Notes: generated from the sequence alone by a model not told the origin. A stretch of DNA of 64,000 nt from Galeopsis tetrahit (GCA_963675135.1 OY776121.1:72928265-72992264); one strand, 5' to 3'. Counted from the first letter of the stretch, positions 45,460 to 58,800 are shown. Numbers and translations: made by a program.

Positions 45460-47736
45460 TTAACATCCCCCCACCCTTTCTCTCTCTTCATCCCCCCACC
45501 CCTTCTCTCTCTCTCTCTCACTCACTTCACTCCACCCCACCGCGTTCGTCACTTGTGGCGGCTTGTTGGCGATTATCTCGTACCCTCCAACCTCATCGTC
45601 TTCGTCGTCCTCATCCTCGTACTCGTCGTCCTCCTGATCGTTCTTCTCATTGTCGTTGACATGCAATGCCTGGTTCTGCGGCCACTGCTGCTCGGGTCGG
45701 GCCATTATGGCCACCATCGGGCTCTCCGCCTTCACCGCGTACCCCACATTGAACGAATGGTTCTTGGCCCGCTCTTTGTATATTGCATCCAGCTGGTGGA
45801 AGTAGGGGCATGTTTTCGAATCTTCGGGCCTCTTCTTGCTGCTCTCCTTCACTTTCTTGAAGTATTTGTTGATGTTCTCCCATTTCTCCTTGCATCTCTT
45901 CGCATTTCTGTTGTACCCGATCCCCGCCATCGCTTTTGAAATCTCCTCCCATAACGGGCCCTTCGGCCCGTTATCTTGATACTTAACTTCAAGCCCCGTC
46001 CGGAGCTTTATCAGGGCTTCAACTTCCGCCTTCGGCCACCGCGACGACCCGCCGCCCGGAGAGATCATCACATCCTCACCGCACCCGCTGTTATTTCTAT
46101 TCAAGGCTTCCACAACTTTCGTCGTCTGTACCGTCACAATGTGCTGTAACTGTGACGGTGGTGGTGGAGTCACCGTCACAGTAAGCTGTTGTGACGATTG
46201 TTCCACCACAGGTGGTGGTGGAGGCGCCGCAGTCGGCGCCTCCGTGGTAATCGGGATTTGCAAATTTGCATTTTCCCCGGTTACCTTCTGCAGGAAAGCA
46301 ATCACGGCCGCGTCTTTGGCCGTGGCGATTGATCTTTCCTGCACTAGGCGTTCGTGTTCGCGGTTGAGTCTGGCCATTTCTTGAACTCTCCAAGCTTCCT
46401 CCCGAGCTATTCGATCTCGCTCGCGTTTCTCCAATGTTTCAAGGAATTTCTTCTGCAATTCCTCTTGTTTATGAACCACATCCGTCAATAACCTCTCGAA
46501 GTAATCCTTCCACTTTCTCTTCCTCCCTTGCCGGCGGTGAATGTCCTCGTCGGAAGATGTCGACGAGGATGTCGAATTCGACAAAGGGCTTACAGGAGGT
46601 ACTAATTGATGAGGTGAAGAATTAATTGGATTTGGTACAATTTTGGGTGGCGCTACATTTAGAGGTATAGGACTAGTTGATGAAACAGTAACATGTGGTA
46701 CCGCCATTGGTACATTATTCATCGGCGTCGGAGCCGCCGTGGGCGGAGGCTGAGGTCGCGGCGGTGGAGGGCTGAAGTGACTGAAATTAGCGGTGGTTGT
46801 TTCTAGCGCCGCTAATTGGTCGAAAAAGCGGTAAGTCTTGCCGTCCGGTTTAGAAGCTCGGCCGTCTTTAGTTCTTTTGTGATACTTATACACGTTTTCG
46901 AATTTCTCTTTGCATTTCTTGGCGTTTCGTTGAAATCCAAGCTCCCCCATTTTCCTGAAATTATTACAATTAATTAATTAATAATCATCATGACATACAA
47001 TGAACAAGATTCGAAATGATTAATTTCTGAGCTAGCTTTGGGAAATTAAATCCAATTGTTTAATTATTATTATCATCAAAACATTTTGATTTCAGTGCAC
47101 CTAATTAAATTAAATCTGATTAAATTTTCCGAAAAGAATTACATCGATCTACGATTCTTCATCCAACCTATTTATATACTAAAATTAGCCAAAAACAAAC
47201 TGAACACAAGGGGTGAGCCCAGAACAATAAAAGTTACTCAAAAGCTGCAGAATTCAGTTAAATTGAGGAAAACCCTTTGTAATCAAAAGCAGTAATTCGA
47301 TGGATGAAATTGCGATCCACAGATTCCTTTTCCAGAAAAAAAATCAACAAAATCCGGAATTCAATCAGCTGCCAACACCAACACCAGTGTGTTTAATTTT
47401 GTAGCAACACAATAAATGAAAAAAAAAAAAAACAATTAATTTCAATCATTTTTATTTTTCTTACCTGGAAACTTCTTCCCATAATGGACCTTTAAGACTT
47501 GCATCTTTAAAAGTAACATCCATATCAGACCGAATTTTGAGCAAGGCCAATGTTTCTTGCCTCGGCCACCGATTTCCTCCACTGCCACCGCCGCCGCCCC
47601 CACCGCCACCACTCTCTAATTCCATCCCACTACCTCCTCCTGGTAGCTCGCTACTGCCGCCACTAGCGCCGCCGCTCTCCGCCACGACAGCGGGAGCGGC
47701 TCCGTCGGCGGCCGTGATGTGGCCAAGCTGCATCAT
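45460..47736 (-). CDS. GT-2-like trihelix transcription factor (GTL1/DF1/GT-2 clade), complete
   Basis: Exon 1 is 47465-47736 and exon 2 is 45460-46954. The intron 46955-47464 has donor CAG/GTAAG and acceptor TTTCAG/G, and the joined frame codes 588 residues. The N-terminal trihelix domain (about 56-142) has RWPRQETLALLKIRSDMD and KGPLWEEVS, then NAKKCKEKFENVYKYHKR, with the intron inside the domain as in relatives. A nuclear-signal-like RKRKWK is at 235-240 and the central coiled coil is at about 243-305 (EELQKKFLETLEKRERDR). The second trihelix (about 395-482) has RWPKAEVEALIKLR and NAKRCKEKWENINKYFKKV. An acidic run (EDEDDEDDE) sits near 536. Duplicated trihelix domains define the GT-2 group: nuclear factors binding GT elements, regulating cell growth, trichomes, root hairs and stomatal density. 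Gly- and Pro-rich linkers flank the domains. The extreme C-terminus comes from a GA-repeat and is unusual. Confidence 0.92.
45503..45530. repeat. CT/GA microsatellite within the trihelix coding end
   Basis: CTCTCTCTCTCTCTCACTCAC on the plus strand encodes the SEREREK-type tail on the minus strand. It is expected to vary in length between individuals, which would alter the C-terminus. Confidence 0.75.
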
Positions 47737-47793
47737 GTAAAGTTTTTCCAGCTAGCTAAGCTAGGTTGAATTGGAAAAAAAATAAAAATAATT

Positions 47794-47809
47794 GTATATA
47801 TGTATAAAC
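47794..47809 (-). promoter_or_regulatory. possible TATA element of the trihelix gene
   Basis: The minus strand reads TGTTTATACATATATAC about 60-70 bases upstream of the ATG at 47736. This would leave a leader of roughly 30 bases. It is weak evidence in AT-rich DNA; a longer leader with a promoter farther upstream is possible. Confidence 0.25.
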
Positions 47810-47810
47810 A

Positions 47811-48800
47811 AGAGATGTGGTGAATTCTGTGGGTTTTTATGAAGATAGAGAGCGTGGTGAATTTATTTAATTTATTTCGGTGGGATCTGCCTGTCAATCT
47901 CACCCTCTTTGAAATATATTTTAATGACGGAAAAGAGTATTTATTTTTTCTTTTTTTTCCTTTTCAGCTGAGGAATCTTTTTGCATTTTCCGCTTGCCCT
48001 CTTTATTTGGCAAACCTATTTATTTATTTTTATTTATTTATTTATTCATACACCCAATACCTGAATTTAGGGTCACTAATTCATTTCTCTTCATGCACAC
48101 ACAACATTCGCTTCTTACTCCTTCCACCCTCTTTACAAAATTTATAATAATAAATAATACATTTTAATTTATTTTTTTAACATGACCAAATGCTCGATAT
48201 ATGTGAATTGGCCGGATAAGTTAAAAAAAAAAAACGTTTCAGTACTTCAATAGTCAAAATTAACTTTAATAAAAAATTATATCCCATCACTAAATCATTT
48301 AAATATTAAAATGGAGGTGATAATTGATAACCTATAAAAGCCATATATTCATTCAATTGATATAAAAACAAATAGTTGTACTTTAGGTGAATATCACTTT
48401 TTTATATGTACAAGTCACATATACATATTTCAATGAAAAAAACAATAATGTCTTGTGACAAATTCTTATGCACACAGTACAATAAGAAATATGAGAAATA
48501 TAATGTTACACCTTATAATTAAAAACTTCTATTAAAGAGTAACCCTCGGGAAAAAAAAATCACCTCATTCGAATTTACAAGACATCTGCTCAAAATTTAT
48601 TAGTTACTTATTCATTTATCACCGTATTTTAATTAGTTACTTATTCATATATGTAGTGTTTTTTATTTTTGAGTACTTTGAAACGGTGACACTCATTTTA
48701 TTTAAATACTACAGTACAATATTGTAAATGTATGTAACAAACTACCTAAATTCGTCTGGGTAACGGAAATACGTGTATCTATAGGTGTATGTATTTTTGG
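47811..48800. other. upstream region of the trihelix gene and AT-rich intergenic sequence
   Basis: The trihelix promoter should lie in the first part. No transposon boundaries or other genes are recognised. Confidence 0.5.
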
Positions 48801-48801
48801 T

Positions 48802-48825
48802 GGGGGTGGGGTGGGGGTAGGGGGG
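48802..48825 (+). other. G-quadruplex motif
   Basis: G5-T-G4-T-G5-TA-G6 in 24 bases gives four G-runs with one- or two-base loops, a very strong predicted parallel quadruplex. It lies about 1.07 kb upstream of the trihelix start codon, with the G-rich strand opposite to the coding strand. Confidence 0.8.
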
Positions 48826-49115
48826 TTGAGCAAGGTGCAGATAGCGACGATGGTGATAATAAGTTGGTTTTTGTCTGTCCAGCTAAATATAGTTAAAAGC
48901 CGGCCCACGTAGGTCATCTTTGCTTTTTGAGGCATTTTCTAGCAATTTTTCCGTTTTTTTATTTTATGCCCATCTTCTCAAAAGGTCCATATTACCCCTC
49001 ACATGTAAACCATTGACCTTTTTAAATCATCCAGCCCCCCTTTTTTTTAATTACTCATCAATCTGGATTTGCTTCAAACGGGATTCTTCGATTTCCAATA
49101 GACTGAAATACCCTT

Positions 49116-49724
49116 GGGGTATGTTTGTTTATGAATTTGGTGAATAGTAAAAGACGTTTTTGAATTTTGTATATGTTTGAGAGTGTTAATTTTATAGAAT
49201 TTAATTGGGTAAACTTTTAAAAATAATTGTGGTAAATGATTGATTGTTTATTGAAAATTATATGTAAAGTACATTGAGGGTTAGTAGTAAAGTAAAAAAG
49301 AGAGAGAGAAAGAATGTTGAGTTGAGGACATAATAATACAACATCTATTTCAAATTGGTTTTTACATTTTTTTTTTTTTTTTGTCCATTACACATTAATT
49401 TTCACACCCGAGGAAAATGAAGTTTTTTAACTCTTAACCTCAAAATTTTCACTTATTTATGTAATAACATTTTCTTACACAGTACTCTCACTTAATCACT
49501 TTAATAAAATTGAAAGGAGCACAATACTCTTACTTTATCACTTTTTTAATTCTCATGTTTAAGTCAGATCTCATCAGTGTTTTATATTAATTTGTGTAAA
49601 ATTTAAAGTGAGTAATTAAAAAGTAAAAAGTGAAGTATTATAGAGTAAAATTTAAAGAAGAAAAATTTACACCAAAATTCAAATAGATACTACTCCATAT
49701 TTAAAATATAAACAAACATGGCGT
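49116..49724. repeat. candidate PIF-like MITE
   Basis: Left GGGGTATGTTTGTTTATGA and right the inverse of CGCCATGTTTGTTTATATT give about 12 matched terminal bases. They resemble the ATGTTTGTTT core of the MITE at 35063. No clean 3 bp duplication was found, and the ends are approximate. Confidence 0.4.
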
Positions 49725-49739
49725 TAATGAAGATAGAAG

Positions 49740-52148
49740 TCTGAGAATTGAAATGAATAATTAGTTACTATGGGAGGCACTTGTGGCGCCACGTCGTGGA
49801 AGGGCCCGAGTGTGAGGGCGATGTTGCAATTTTGACAGAGTGTCCATTTTTTATTTATCAAGGAGGGAATGTAACTTTTAAAAAATAATATTTTTGCCCC
49901 AAAAAAGGGTCAATTTTAAAGGTGGGATCCATGGATGGATGAATTAAAATCTAATTAGATGTAGGCCATATTATTAGGCAAACTCATTTATGAACAGAAG
50001 TAAATAGTGGCCAATTTCTGTTAGGTTGCAACCTACCGTAATAAATAGAATTCGGATTATTATTTCATATGCTGCATGATTGATCATTACAAACATGTAT
50101 CACCATTAAGTCTACCTGTAATACCCCACTTAATTACACGTATATGTGTGATAATGTAGTCCCAACATTTTTTTCCCCGTGATTGACCATAGTAAAATTA
50201 TTTATTTTAAAAATTACGTATTCTTAGAAATGATTGAGAACGCATTTCTCTAGAATATTTTGATCCTTTCTATATGATTGAAAGTGTTTTTTTTTTTATA
50301 TATATTACATTTACAGTAAAAAAAAATTGGCCAAGGTGATAAAAACCCAACATCAATATTTGATTTTAAAAAATTTAATATGAAATCCAACAAAATATAA
50401 AAAATTAAATACAACTGAACTAATTTCAAATCAAAAAATTTTGATTTTAGAAAAAATCTTCGAAGTTCAGCCTTATAGCTCTGTGTCTGAATTTAAGAAC
50501 TTGTTTAGTGGGGGTCCGGGGGATGTATAATGTATTTTAATTTGGTGTTATATACCTGATATGTTAATTAGTAATGCCATTTAATTTGTGTAAGATATGT
50601 TTTTTTTTTTTTAAACGGGTATGATATGTTTTATTACCATATAGTAAAATTAGAATCTAGATCTCAAACCATTTTAATCAGCAACTTGCTCGATCGTAAC
50701 AGTTATAAAGCTATGTACAAGTTGATATTAATGAATTTGGAAGTATTTTCAGAATTACATTTTTTTGTATTCATATGTTGAGATCGATGTCTATTGTCAG
50801 AACGAATATTTCAGCTGGTCCAAATTGAATTATAGATTATGTATCTTTCGATTATTACGCGTATTTTTGTGTTGGACTGAAATTTTATTTTAGATCTGAT
50901 TAGATAAATTATCTTAAATTTAATTATTTGTATATTTTGAATTAATCTACCCTACCAAACTGATCGTTTATAGATGATGCAGTTTGTATTTTGTTTTGTT
51001 TATTGTTGGAGAGTACTTTATTTAGCGAGTTTAGAATTATTTAAATGGCACCAGCAGATATCATATCAACCCAGTTACAATTATTTATTAGGAAATTTTA
51101 TAAACAACAAACATTTTATATACTTAATTAATTTTATAATACTGACTTCAGGTGCCAGTTTGGCTACAGTAATGGTGCCAGTGTAAGGAGTTAATTACAT
51201 GAATTTTAGTATTGAATCTTGGCTGCTGTTTACTTTCTGATAATTGATAATGGCTACCATGTTTATAGCATCATTAATTCTTGGTTATTGCAAACTAACC
51301 CTAATTAATTTAAATTATCTAATTGCCGCATTTTTTGTTAATGTGTACACCTAACCTAGATATAATTTGGAGTGGGTGGTTAATTTGATTCTGCCAAAAT
51401 ACATACGGTATAAAATAATTTGACTTTTTGCAAACACAGTTAAAAGAAAACTCTCATTATTTTCTCGAGACACGTCTCAAATATAATTTTTTTTATGAAG
51501 AATTTTTTTTTTTTTTGTTACTATTAGCCTAGCTAGCTTCTTTCAAAATATTTTACTTTGTAAAAGTAATGGAGGAATATAAGATAACAAAAATTAAAGT
51601 AGAGTAATTAATAAAAATCAATAGAACATGAATATAATTATGTAGGGTTAAAATAGTATGAGTTCTTGCATATGATCGAGACAGGTTGGATTTCTACAAG
51701 TCAGACTTTACTTAGAAAAATTTGGGCCTGATTACAAAAAAAAAAAAAAAATTAAAAAAAAATATTAGCTTAAGTTTGACTATTATTTTTAATAAGTTTT
51801 TTTTATAGGTTTAATCTGATTTTTAAGTAAATAAGTCAGACCTACAAGCCTTTTTAAAAGCCTTTTTAAAAGCTTATTAAAATTTATCCTATATAAAAAC
51901 ATAGCTCAATATTTAAAATTGCATACAAAATTCACAATTAAAACAAATGTATTACAATGATAAATTTAAATAAAAACATAATAATAATTTGTCAAGTACT
52001 AAAATAAATTTTAATTTATTTTGATTTACTATTAGTGTTAGTAATAGATTTTAAAAATTGTTTTATTATGAAATATATTATATATAAATAATAATCTAAA
52101 TATATATATATAATACATAAGTTTAAGTCCAATCTACTTAATTAAATA
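49740..52148. other. unclassified AT-rich intergenic sequence
   Basis: No gene, RNA or bounded element is recognised. Open frames are short and without motifs. GCACTTGTGGCGCCACGTCG near 49776-49796 holds the palindrome TGGCGCCA. Confidence 0.5.
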
Positions 52149-52385
52149 CTCCCTCCGCCCCGCAATTATTTTGACATTTTCTTTTACGGGATGTCCCACA
52201 TTAAATTTCACACCTTAAAATGGAAAAACTTTTTTATAAATCAACTCATTTTTTTATTTTATTCATAAAGGTTTGCAAAATTACCCCTCAAAATATCCAC
52301 TAAATTCACTTTTTTTTTTTATTGTATGTGCCACTTCACCTGTAAAAGAAATCATGAGAGGGAGAGTGTATATTTTTTAAAAGTC
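52149..52385. repeat. one-sided Stowaway-like MITE
   Basis: The left terminus TACTCCCTCCGCCCCGCAATTATTTTGACA is typical, and the interior TTTTACGGGATGTCCCAC follows the family pattern. The expected right terminus is missing or strongly altered (AGAGGGAGAGTG near 52360). Confidence 0.5.
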
Positions 52386-52785
52386 TTCTCAACTTGTATT
52401 TTAAGTAGGTCAGATCAGGTCAAACGTCTTTTAAAAGGCTAGATCGTAGACCCGTGTCGAGTGTCAAAACCTAGTTACGGCCTTAGTCTTAATCTCGACT
52501 ATTTTTTTTTTTAATTCTCTATTTTTTTAAGATTAAGAAGCGGATAGTATATAGTATAGTACTCTACCATTATAACTTTCTTTTCATAAATAATGTCAAG
52601 ACAAGTTGAGCCTCGACTCTAATATTTATTTTTAGGTGGCCTAAAATTTTGTTAAATTCATAAATGTGCTCTCTGAGAATAATATATTGCAATTAAATAA
52701 TATCTAGAAATGTGTGTACTTCTTACTATTTACAGATTATGATCTCATCGAATGGATTTATTAATTAAAATAAGGTAAAGTTTAG

Positions 52786-53014
52786 TATGCAATCGAGTGC
52801 ATGCTGTGCACCCTAGTCCATGTTGCACTTTTCAGTTTATTGACTTACATTTTTTGGTAAATGGTGTTGCACTTTTTAATTATTAAACTGTATAACACGG
52901 AGTAATATTTTTAGTAATAATTGAAAAGTGCAACACCATTTACCAAAAAATGTAAGTCAGTAAACTGAAAAGTGCAACATGGACTAGGGTACACAACATG
53001 CACTCGAGTCCATA
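52786..53014. mobile_element. 229 bp hairpin MITE
   Basis: The two halves are nearly perfect inverted copies: TCGAGTGCATG..GTGCACCCTAGTCCATGTTGCACTTTTCAG..TTTGGTAAATGGTGTTGCACTTTTT, then about 45 bases of loop, then the inverse. Arms are about 90 bp with only a few mismatches. The GTTGCACTTTTCAGTTTATTGACTTACA block is shared with the foldback at 23430-24848. No target duplication could be fixed. Confidence 0.8.
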
Positions 53015-54600
53015 GCAGACCAACCCATAAAATAAAAGAACAATTTCAGGCATAATTTCTTGTCACATGAATTTGTACACCACGTTATTAACTTATTATC
53101 ATTGTAAATATAGCATTTCGTAGCATGAATTAATTAGATAGAGTATATTGAACTCAATATTGAATTCCTTTCAGTCCGATTTCAGAATAAATTATTTTTG
53201 CTTTAAACAAAGTACAAGTACTTTTTTCCTAAAACCGACTTCAAAAATTTAATAGTAATATTATAAATTACTGATGACATGACTAAAAGAATACTTGGTT
53301 TATATATATACACAATTATCTCCCATCTATTTTTAGTATATCCACAAAATTAATAATTAATTAAAAAAAAACAGGATAAACATTCCGCCACCAAAACACA
53401 ATTAAAAAATAAGAAAATAAAATATGATTTGAGTTTGAAATATATAATTCGAAATACAGAATTGGTCCACAGGAACAAAGTAATGTTTTTTCCGTTGAAG
53501 AAAAAGAAAATGGACCATTCCGCAAATAATGAAAAATGGTGGAGCCATAATAAATAAGGCATTTAATGCAACAATGGTGAAGGAAAGCCATGTTCCTACA
53601 TCTTATCATTACGTATACAATTTAGATAAATGTTAGAAGGGGTGAAATGGTCAAAAGGAAAAAAGAAAGAGGCAGGGGCAAAATAGTAAAAGAAGGAGAA
53701 ATTGAGGGGTAAAGATGAAAGGCGCAATAGGCACCGCTCATGTTTGTCTACATATTATTGATCGAGAGGTGAATGGTACGTAATTGATGATGAGATGAAG
53801 ACTACTCACATTTATTTTCTCCTAACTTGAATAGTCTACGTATATGTAATGTGTATCACTAGTTACACTATCTATACACAAGCCTCGTATGTACCCGATA
53901 CACCGTATAATTGGACACATTGTATAACGTGACACTAGTTTTAACTGAAACGAGTAAGTTAATGTTTCTCCTGTCTCTCCGAAAGTTGTCCATCTATATT
54001 TTGCACATTGATAATTGAGTAATATAGTATTACTAGTGCAAGACACGTGTATTATAAATATTATTATTATATAATAAAATTTAAAAAATTGAAATTCTAG
54101 AATTTTAGGAATTTAAGAATTGAGAGATTTGGAGAAACCACGTCCAAAAAAAAAAAAATTCAAAGTAAAGAGAGGTAGGAAAGAGAAAAAGGTAGAGGGA
54201 GATAGAAAAGAAAGAATGTTGAGAGAGATTGTGACTGTTGCAAAAAAAAAAAGTAACTTAATTTCAGTGGGATATCTAAAATGATAAAAAAAGTAACTTT
54301 CGAAGGTACAGATGGAATATAACTTAACAATATTATTAGTCTATGCATGAAGTATAAAACAATCACAAGTAAATGAAACGTGACACTAACTTTAATTGAA
54401 ATATGACATTAATTTAATTGAAATAAGGCAAATACATGAATCTAAAAGTTGTGCACATGACACTTATGCAAAATATTAATTATGTCGAAAAAAAACACAA
54501 AGACTAGTCATTTATAATGATAATAATTTTATATAAATATATATTATCTATATTTATTATATGAGAATATTATTGTCAACTTATAGAGAAACTTAATTTG
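53015..54600. other. unclassified AT-rich intergenic sequence
   Basis: Purine-rich tracts (53640-53720 and 54150-54240) and AT-rich DNA. No gene is supported. Confidence 0.5.
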
Positions 54601-55130
54601 AATCATATCACGACCACCTCGACTATTGTGGCCACTTCGTTTTTCGTGAGTAACTCATTATCAAGTCTCTCTAACGATTGAATGCGGCATTACTGGACTC
54701 GCCCATCGAAGACGCCCGGCCTTGATCTTGCTCTTGCGATTCCTAAAACAAAGCTTGGTGGGGGAGTACAACAACCACCTCCTGGAGGCACCCGTTCACC
54801 TGGGAAACTACCAGAAGATGCTATCGACGAGTTTAACGTTATCACTACAGAGGCCTTCACGGTTGATTCTTCGTCACCCTTTGCCGATTAAATGCGTCTT
54901 GTCGCCTCGTTTATGGGGAAATGCCTTTGATCCACCTTGATTTTTAGCTCGGGTTTCAATTCGGTTCTCGTTTTTTGGTCTTTTTAATTTGGTCTAGAGG
55001 CGTTTACATTTTTTCCCTAATTCGAATTTTGTCCCTAAGGAGGGTTTTTTTTTCGAGCAAGGTTTTAATGGCGCCCCGATCTCTTGTTCGACTTGTACAC
55101 TTATGGCTCTAAGTTTTTTTTTTTCTTTTT
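54601..55130 (+). repeat. possible retroelement 3' end
   Basis: A 69-codon frame (54682-54891, GGGVQQPPPGGTRSPGKL) is followed by TTTTTTCCCTAATTCGAATTTTGTCCCTAAGGAGGGTTTTTTTT and a GCAAGGTTTTAATGGCGCCCC block. The TCCCTAAGGAGGGTTTTT plus AAGGTTTTAA pattern is common in 3' untranslated ends of plant retroelements. The peptide itself is not recognised. No target duplication or LTR was identified. Confidence 0.35.
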
Positions 55131-55679
55131 CTTAATACATAGTCTTTATTTGTCAAATAATTTATTTATTTTAGGTATATTTATTTTAATTGATATATTT
55201 TTTGTTCAATTTTATTTGTTAAATTTATGTATTAATATTTATTATTATAATCCATAAAATTTCATGTTAAAATAATTATAATGTCCCATCACTTTTTAAA
55301 ATTTTGTCGACAATATATTCACTATAAAATTTAATTTCAAACTCTCTCTATTTATATCTTATATGCACTTGCAAAAAGTTGGGTTATTTTTCAGAACGTA
55401 TACAATGAATAAAACAGAACGTATAAAAAAGTTGGAGTATAATATTTTGTAAATTGCAAAAGAGAGGTAAATTGTAGAAAACAAATTAACTAAATGTGGC
55501 GAGGTCAAGTGAGTGATGCAATACACATGTGAAAGTTTAAACTTGGGAATTGAGGCTCAAATTCCAACATAAAACCATACTCATTATGGCCTTCTCTTTG
55601 TATATTCTTATACGTAGGTGTATATTTTAATTAATTGAATCGGATTGAAAGAAAAGAGGTGAATTCTTGACTCAATTTT
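55131..55679. other. unclassified AT-rich intergenic sequence
   Basis: No gene or bounded element is recognised. Confidence 0.5.
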
Positions 55680-55893
55680 AGCTAGCTCTCGGATATCCTA
55701 AGGACTGACTAATTTCGGGTTCCAATCCCACGTCCACTTGCAGCAGGGGACCCGTTTAAAGTCAGAGTTTTGCGTTTTGTATGAACATGACCCCCCATAA
55801 AAATTGTTTGCACTTTAGAGGTTCGAACTTGAGACCTAGAGAGAAGCATACTCCTAAATTTCAAACCTACGCCCCTAGACCAACTCCTTGAAA
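55680..55893 (-). mobile_element. candidate tRNA-derived SINE
   Basis: On the minus strand, an A box-like GGTCTAGGGGCGTAGG (near 55880) is followed about 40-50 bases later by CAAGTTCGAACCTC, a good B box (near 55820). Non-tRNA sequence with GGGGGGTCATGTTCATAC and TGGACGTGGGATTGGAACCC continues to CGAGAGCTAGC. The layout fits a plant SINE. Exact ends and duplication were not established. Confidence 0.45.
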
Positions 55894-55899
55894 TTTCGA

Positions 55900-58800
55900 T
55901 TGTGTGGAATCAAAACAAAGCAAGATAAAAAAATGAATTTTACACAATCCATTACAAACCTATTAAATCGGGTTCAACCCCATCTCTAGCGGTGCTAGTT
56001 CAATACGAGTATGAGTTTGAACCCAACTCATTATCATGCATACCTAATTTGAATTTTTTTTTTTGTAAATTCACAATTCTTTCTAAAATAAAAAAATTAG
56101 ACTTACTTTTAAAATGAGATAAAAACTTAAATAAATCTGATTCACAACTTTAAAATTCGTGAACTCTATTGATATTACCCCTTTTTTGTTCAGAATAACT
56201 CTATTGATTTTATCTACAAACCTTAAATGAGTTTTATATTCATGATTTTAATTGTCTGGCTCATTTTGTAAATGAATAAATAATATGAATTCTCAAAAGT
56301 ATTGCTTTTAAAATGAAATAAGTGGATCGTTTAAGATGAGATTGTGTCTTCTCACGGCTATCTTTTCTAACTAAAATTTACCAATTTTATTTATAAATAA
56401 TTAAATATATCACTTAAACTTATTGAAATAAAATTTTTTAATTTTAAACAACTTAATGGGCCGGGTATGTATTGCCAGTGCAGGTAGAATTGATTGTTAC
56501 ATCACATGCATTCTACAACCAGATAAATAATAATAATGAAGTAAATAAAAAAGCTATAAATTAAATGAGAAATGATAAGGAAAGGGAAAGAAACAATTAA
56601 AAGTAAAATCAATTAATAAAACAGATGTTTCAATATAATCAGGCAGTATATAATTTCAACAGAAAAATAAAATAAATGTTCTGCACATGATTATAATTAC
56701 TCATAAGTCGGGCAACCACGCACTACGATCCATTCAAATAAATAATAAAAAGACAATAATATTTTATGTATAAATATGTAATTGAGTTTTAAATAATTTT
56801 AATTTGTTTTCTTTTTGAGTATTCCTATACCCGTATCAATAATATTTTGCCGTTTCCAAAAATTAATTAAATAATATTGATATTTAGGAATTAGTTAATT
56901 TACTAATGATCATAAATTAGGAAAACTGTGGGATTTATTTGTAAATATTATTAACAACAGGTTCACTAAATAATCAGTACGAGTTTGATTACGATGGAAC
57001 GTCAACATCTTAAAATTGGACAACAACAATAAAAAGTACATTATTAAAATGGAATATCCATTCATATCTATGATAAATTATTTTATCTGTTTGATTGTAG
57101 AGATTGGTTTATATGTCAGTAGTATTTTTTTATAGACTTTATTGCGGCTGTAACCTGCCAACTCTAATAAATTATCTGTGTAAATTAAAGTCATTCGTAG
57201 GGTAAAATACGCTCTAACTTTATCCCGATTTTTCACTTTTTCAATTCTTGCATTTCTTAATAAAATAACGATTATACATGAAGTATAAGAAATTATTTAT
57301 CATTCTATTCGAACCTTGAATGATTGCACCTATACAATTAAAATTGAACTCTAATAAATTGAGCTAAATATCGTATCAAATATTAAATTAGAGAAATTGA
57401 ACATTAAAATTCAAGTGTATCTATATATACACTAAATTGTATGAAATTTTTTACTTTTCTTTAAAAAAATATTCAATATATATAATACATGGTATATTAC
57501 AAGTAAATTCATGTAACTAATTAATATGAATTTTACTAAATAAATGCATTCACCTTGATAGTATGTAAAATACATGTATGAACTAATCTTGCGCCTATAA
57601 ACTAAACAATACGGAGTAGTTTGTTCAAATGTGTATACATATTTAATTTTACAATATATACATGTATATTTTTCATGCATAAAATTAATACATTTGTTTC
57701 TAAACAATATTCATAATTAACTAAAGATATACATTTTAGGTCATTTTAAAATTATTGTAATGATATAATAAAGTCATTTATTTTTATATAGAGGCATAAA
57801 AATATGATTTATTACAATATTAATATTCTTGAGATTATTCCTAAATAAAACTAATTTCGATTTCTATTAGTATATATAGATTATCTCTAGTATCTAACAT
57901 GCCACATGCAAATTAACAAGATCATAATGATTAAGTGTAACATCCATCACAAGAAAATATTGCTTTAAATGAACATGTATATTTCAGATAAAATACTTCC
58001 ACGTGTAAGTATACAAAATAAGATTTATTTTCAGTTCCTTTGATATGAATTTTTTAATTAATTTATCGACATCCAAATTAACAACTACTAATTAGTTAAC
58101 AATTACACGAACCAATATGAGTGGTGTGATCTGTAAATTTGAGGTGGGGTCATGATGAAAAGTTACAAAGGATTAATTGAACATGGTGGGCATGTGAAAT
58201 ATAGACATAAATCATGTGTCATCCATGTGGATTTATACCCTATTTTATCTGGCATTAGCTAATTAGTAGCCACCAAAGTGACATCCTTTTTATTTTCAAT
58301 TATTTCGGTTTAATAATTTTGTATGTAGTAGTATAATTTTTTACAAAGGATTATTGAAAGCAAGTCGACCAATCATGTAGAAAAAAGTGCATTAATAAAG
58401 CCAATTTATTTAACTATCAAATTTCTATTCTTCTAACTTCGTTTTGTTGGAGGTGGAGCCTGTCTACAAAGTACAAATTGCAAAGTATAACTATTAGAAA
58501 AATTGTGAACAGAGAAAAAAATCAATTAACAAAAGTGGAAAATTTCATTTGAATTTAATTTGCACGTATAATTAAGTCACGGGAGTATAAAAACTACAGG
58601 TTAGATGAAGGGTGTACACAAGTGAATTGGCCAAAATCTGAAATTACCAAATTTGCAAGTTATTAATTCTCTAGGAAAAAATGTTTAACATCTTAAGATC
58701 TTAAATACGATCTTAAAATATTGATAATTTCAGATAAAAAATAACAGTGTTATATCGATAAAAAAAAATTTATAAATTAATAATTTTACTATTTATTAAT

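Noticed and set aside
45207..45939. Plus-strand proteins opposite the trihelix gene
   Set aside because: They are shadows of the minus-strand GT-2 coding sequence and its GA/CT repeat.
54682..54940. Small host gene
   Set aside because: No splice partners or recognised domain; the following sequence resembles a retroelement 3' end.
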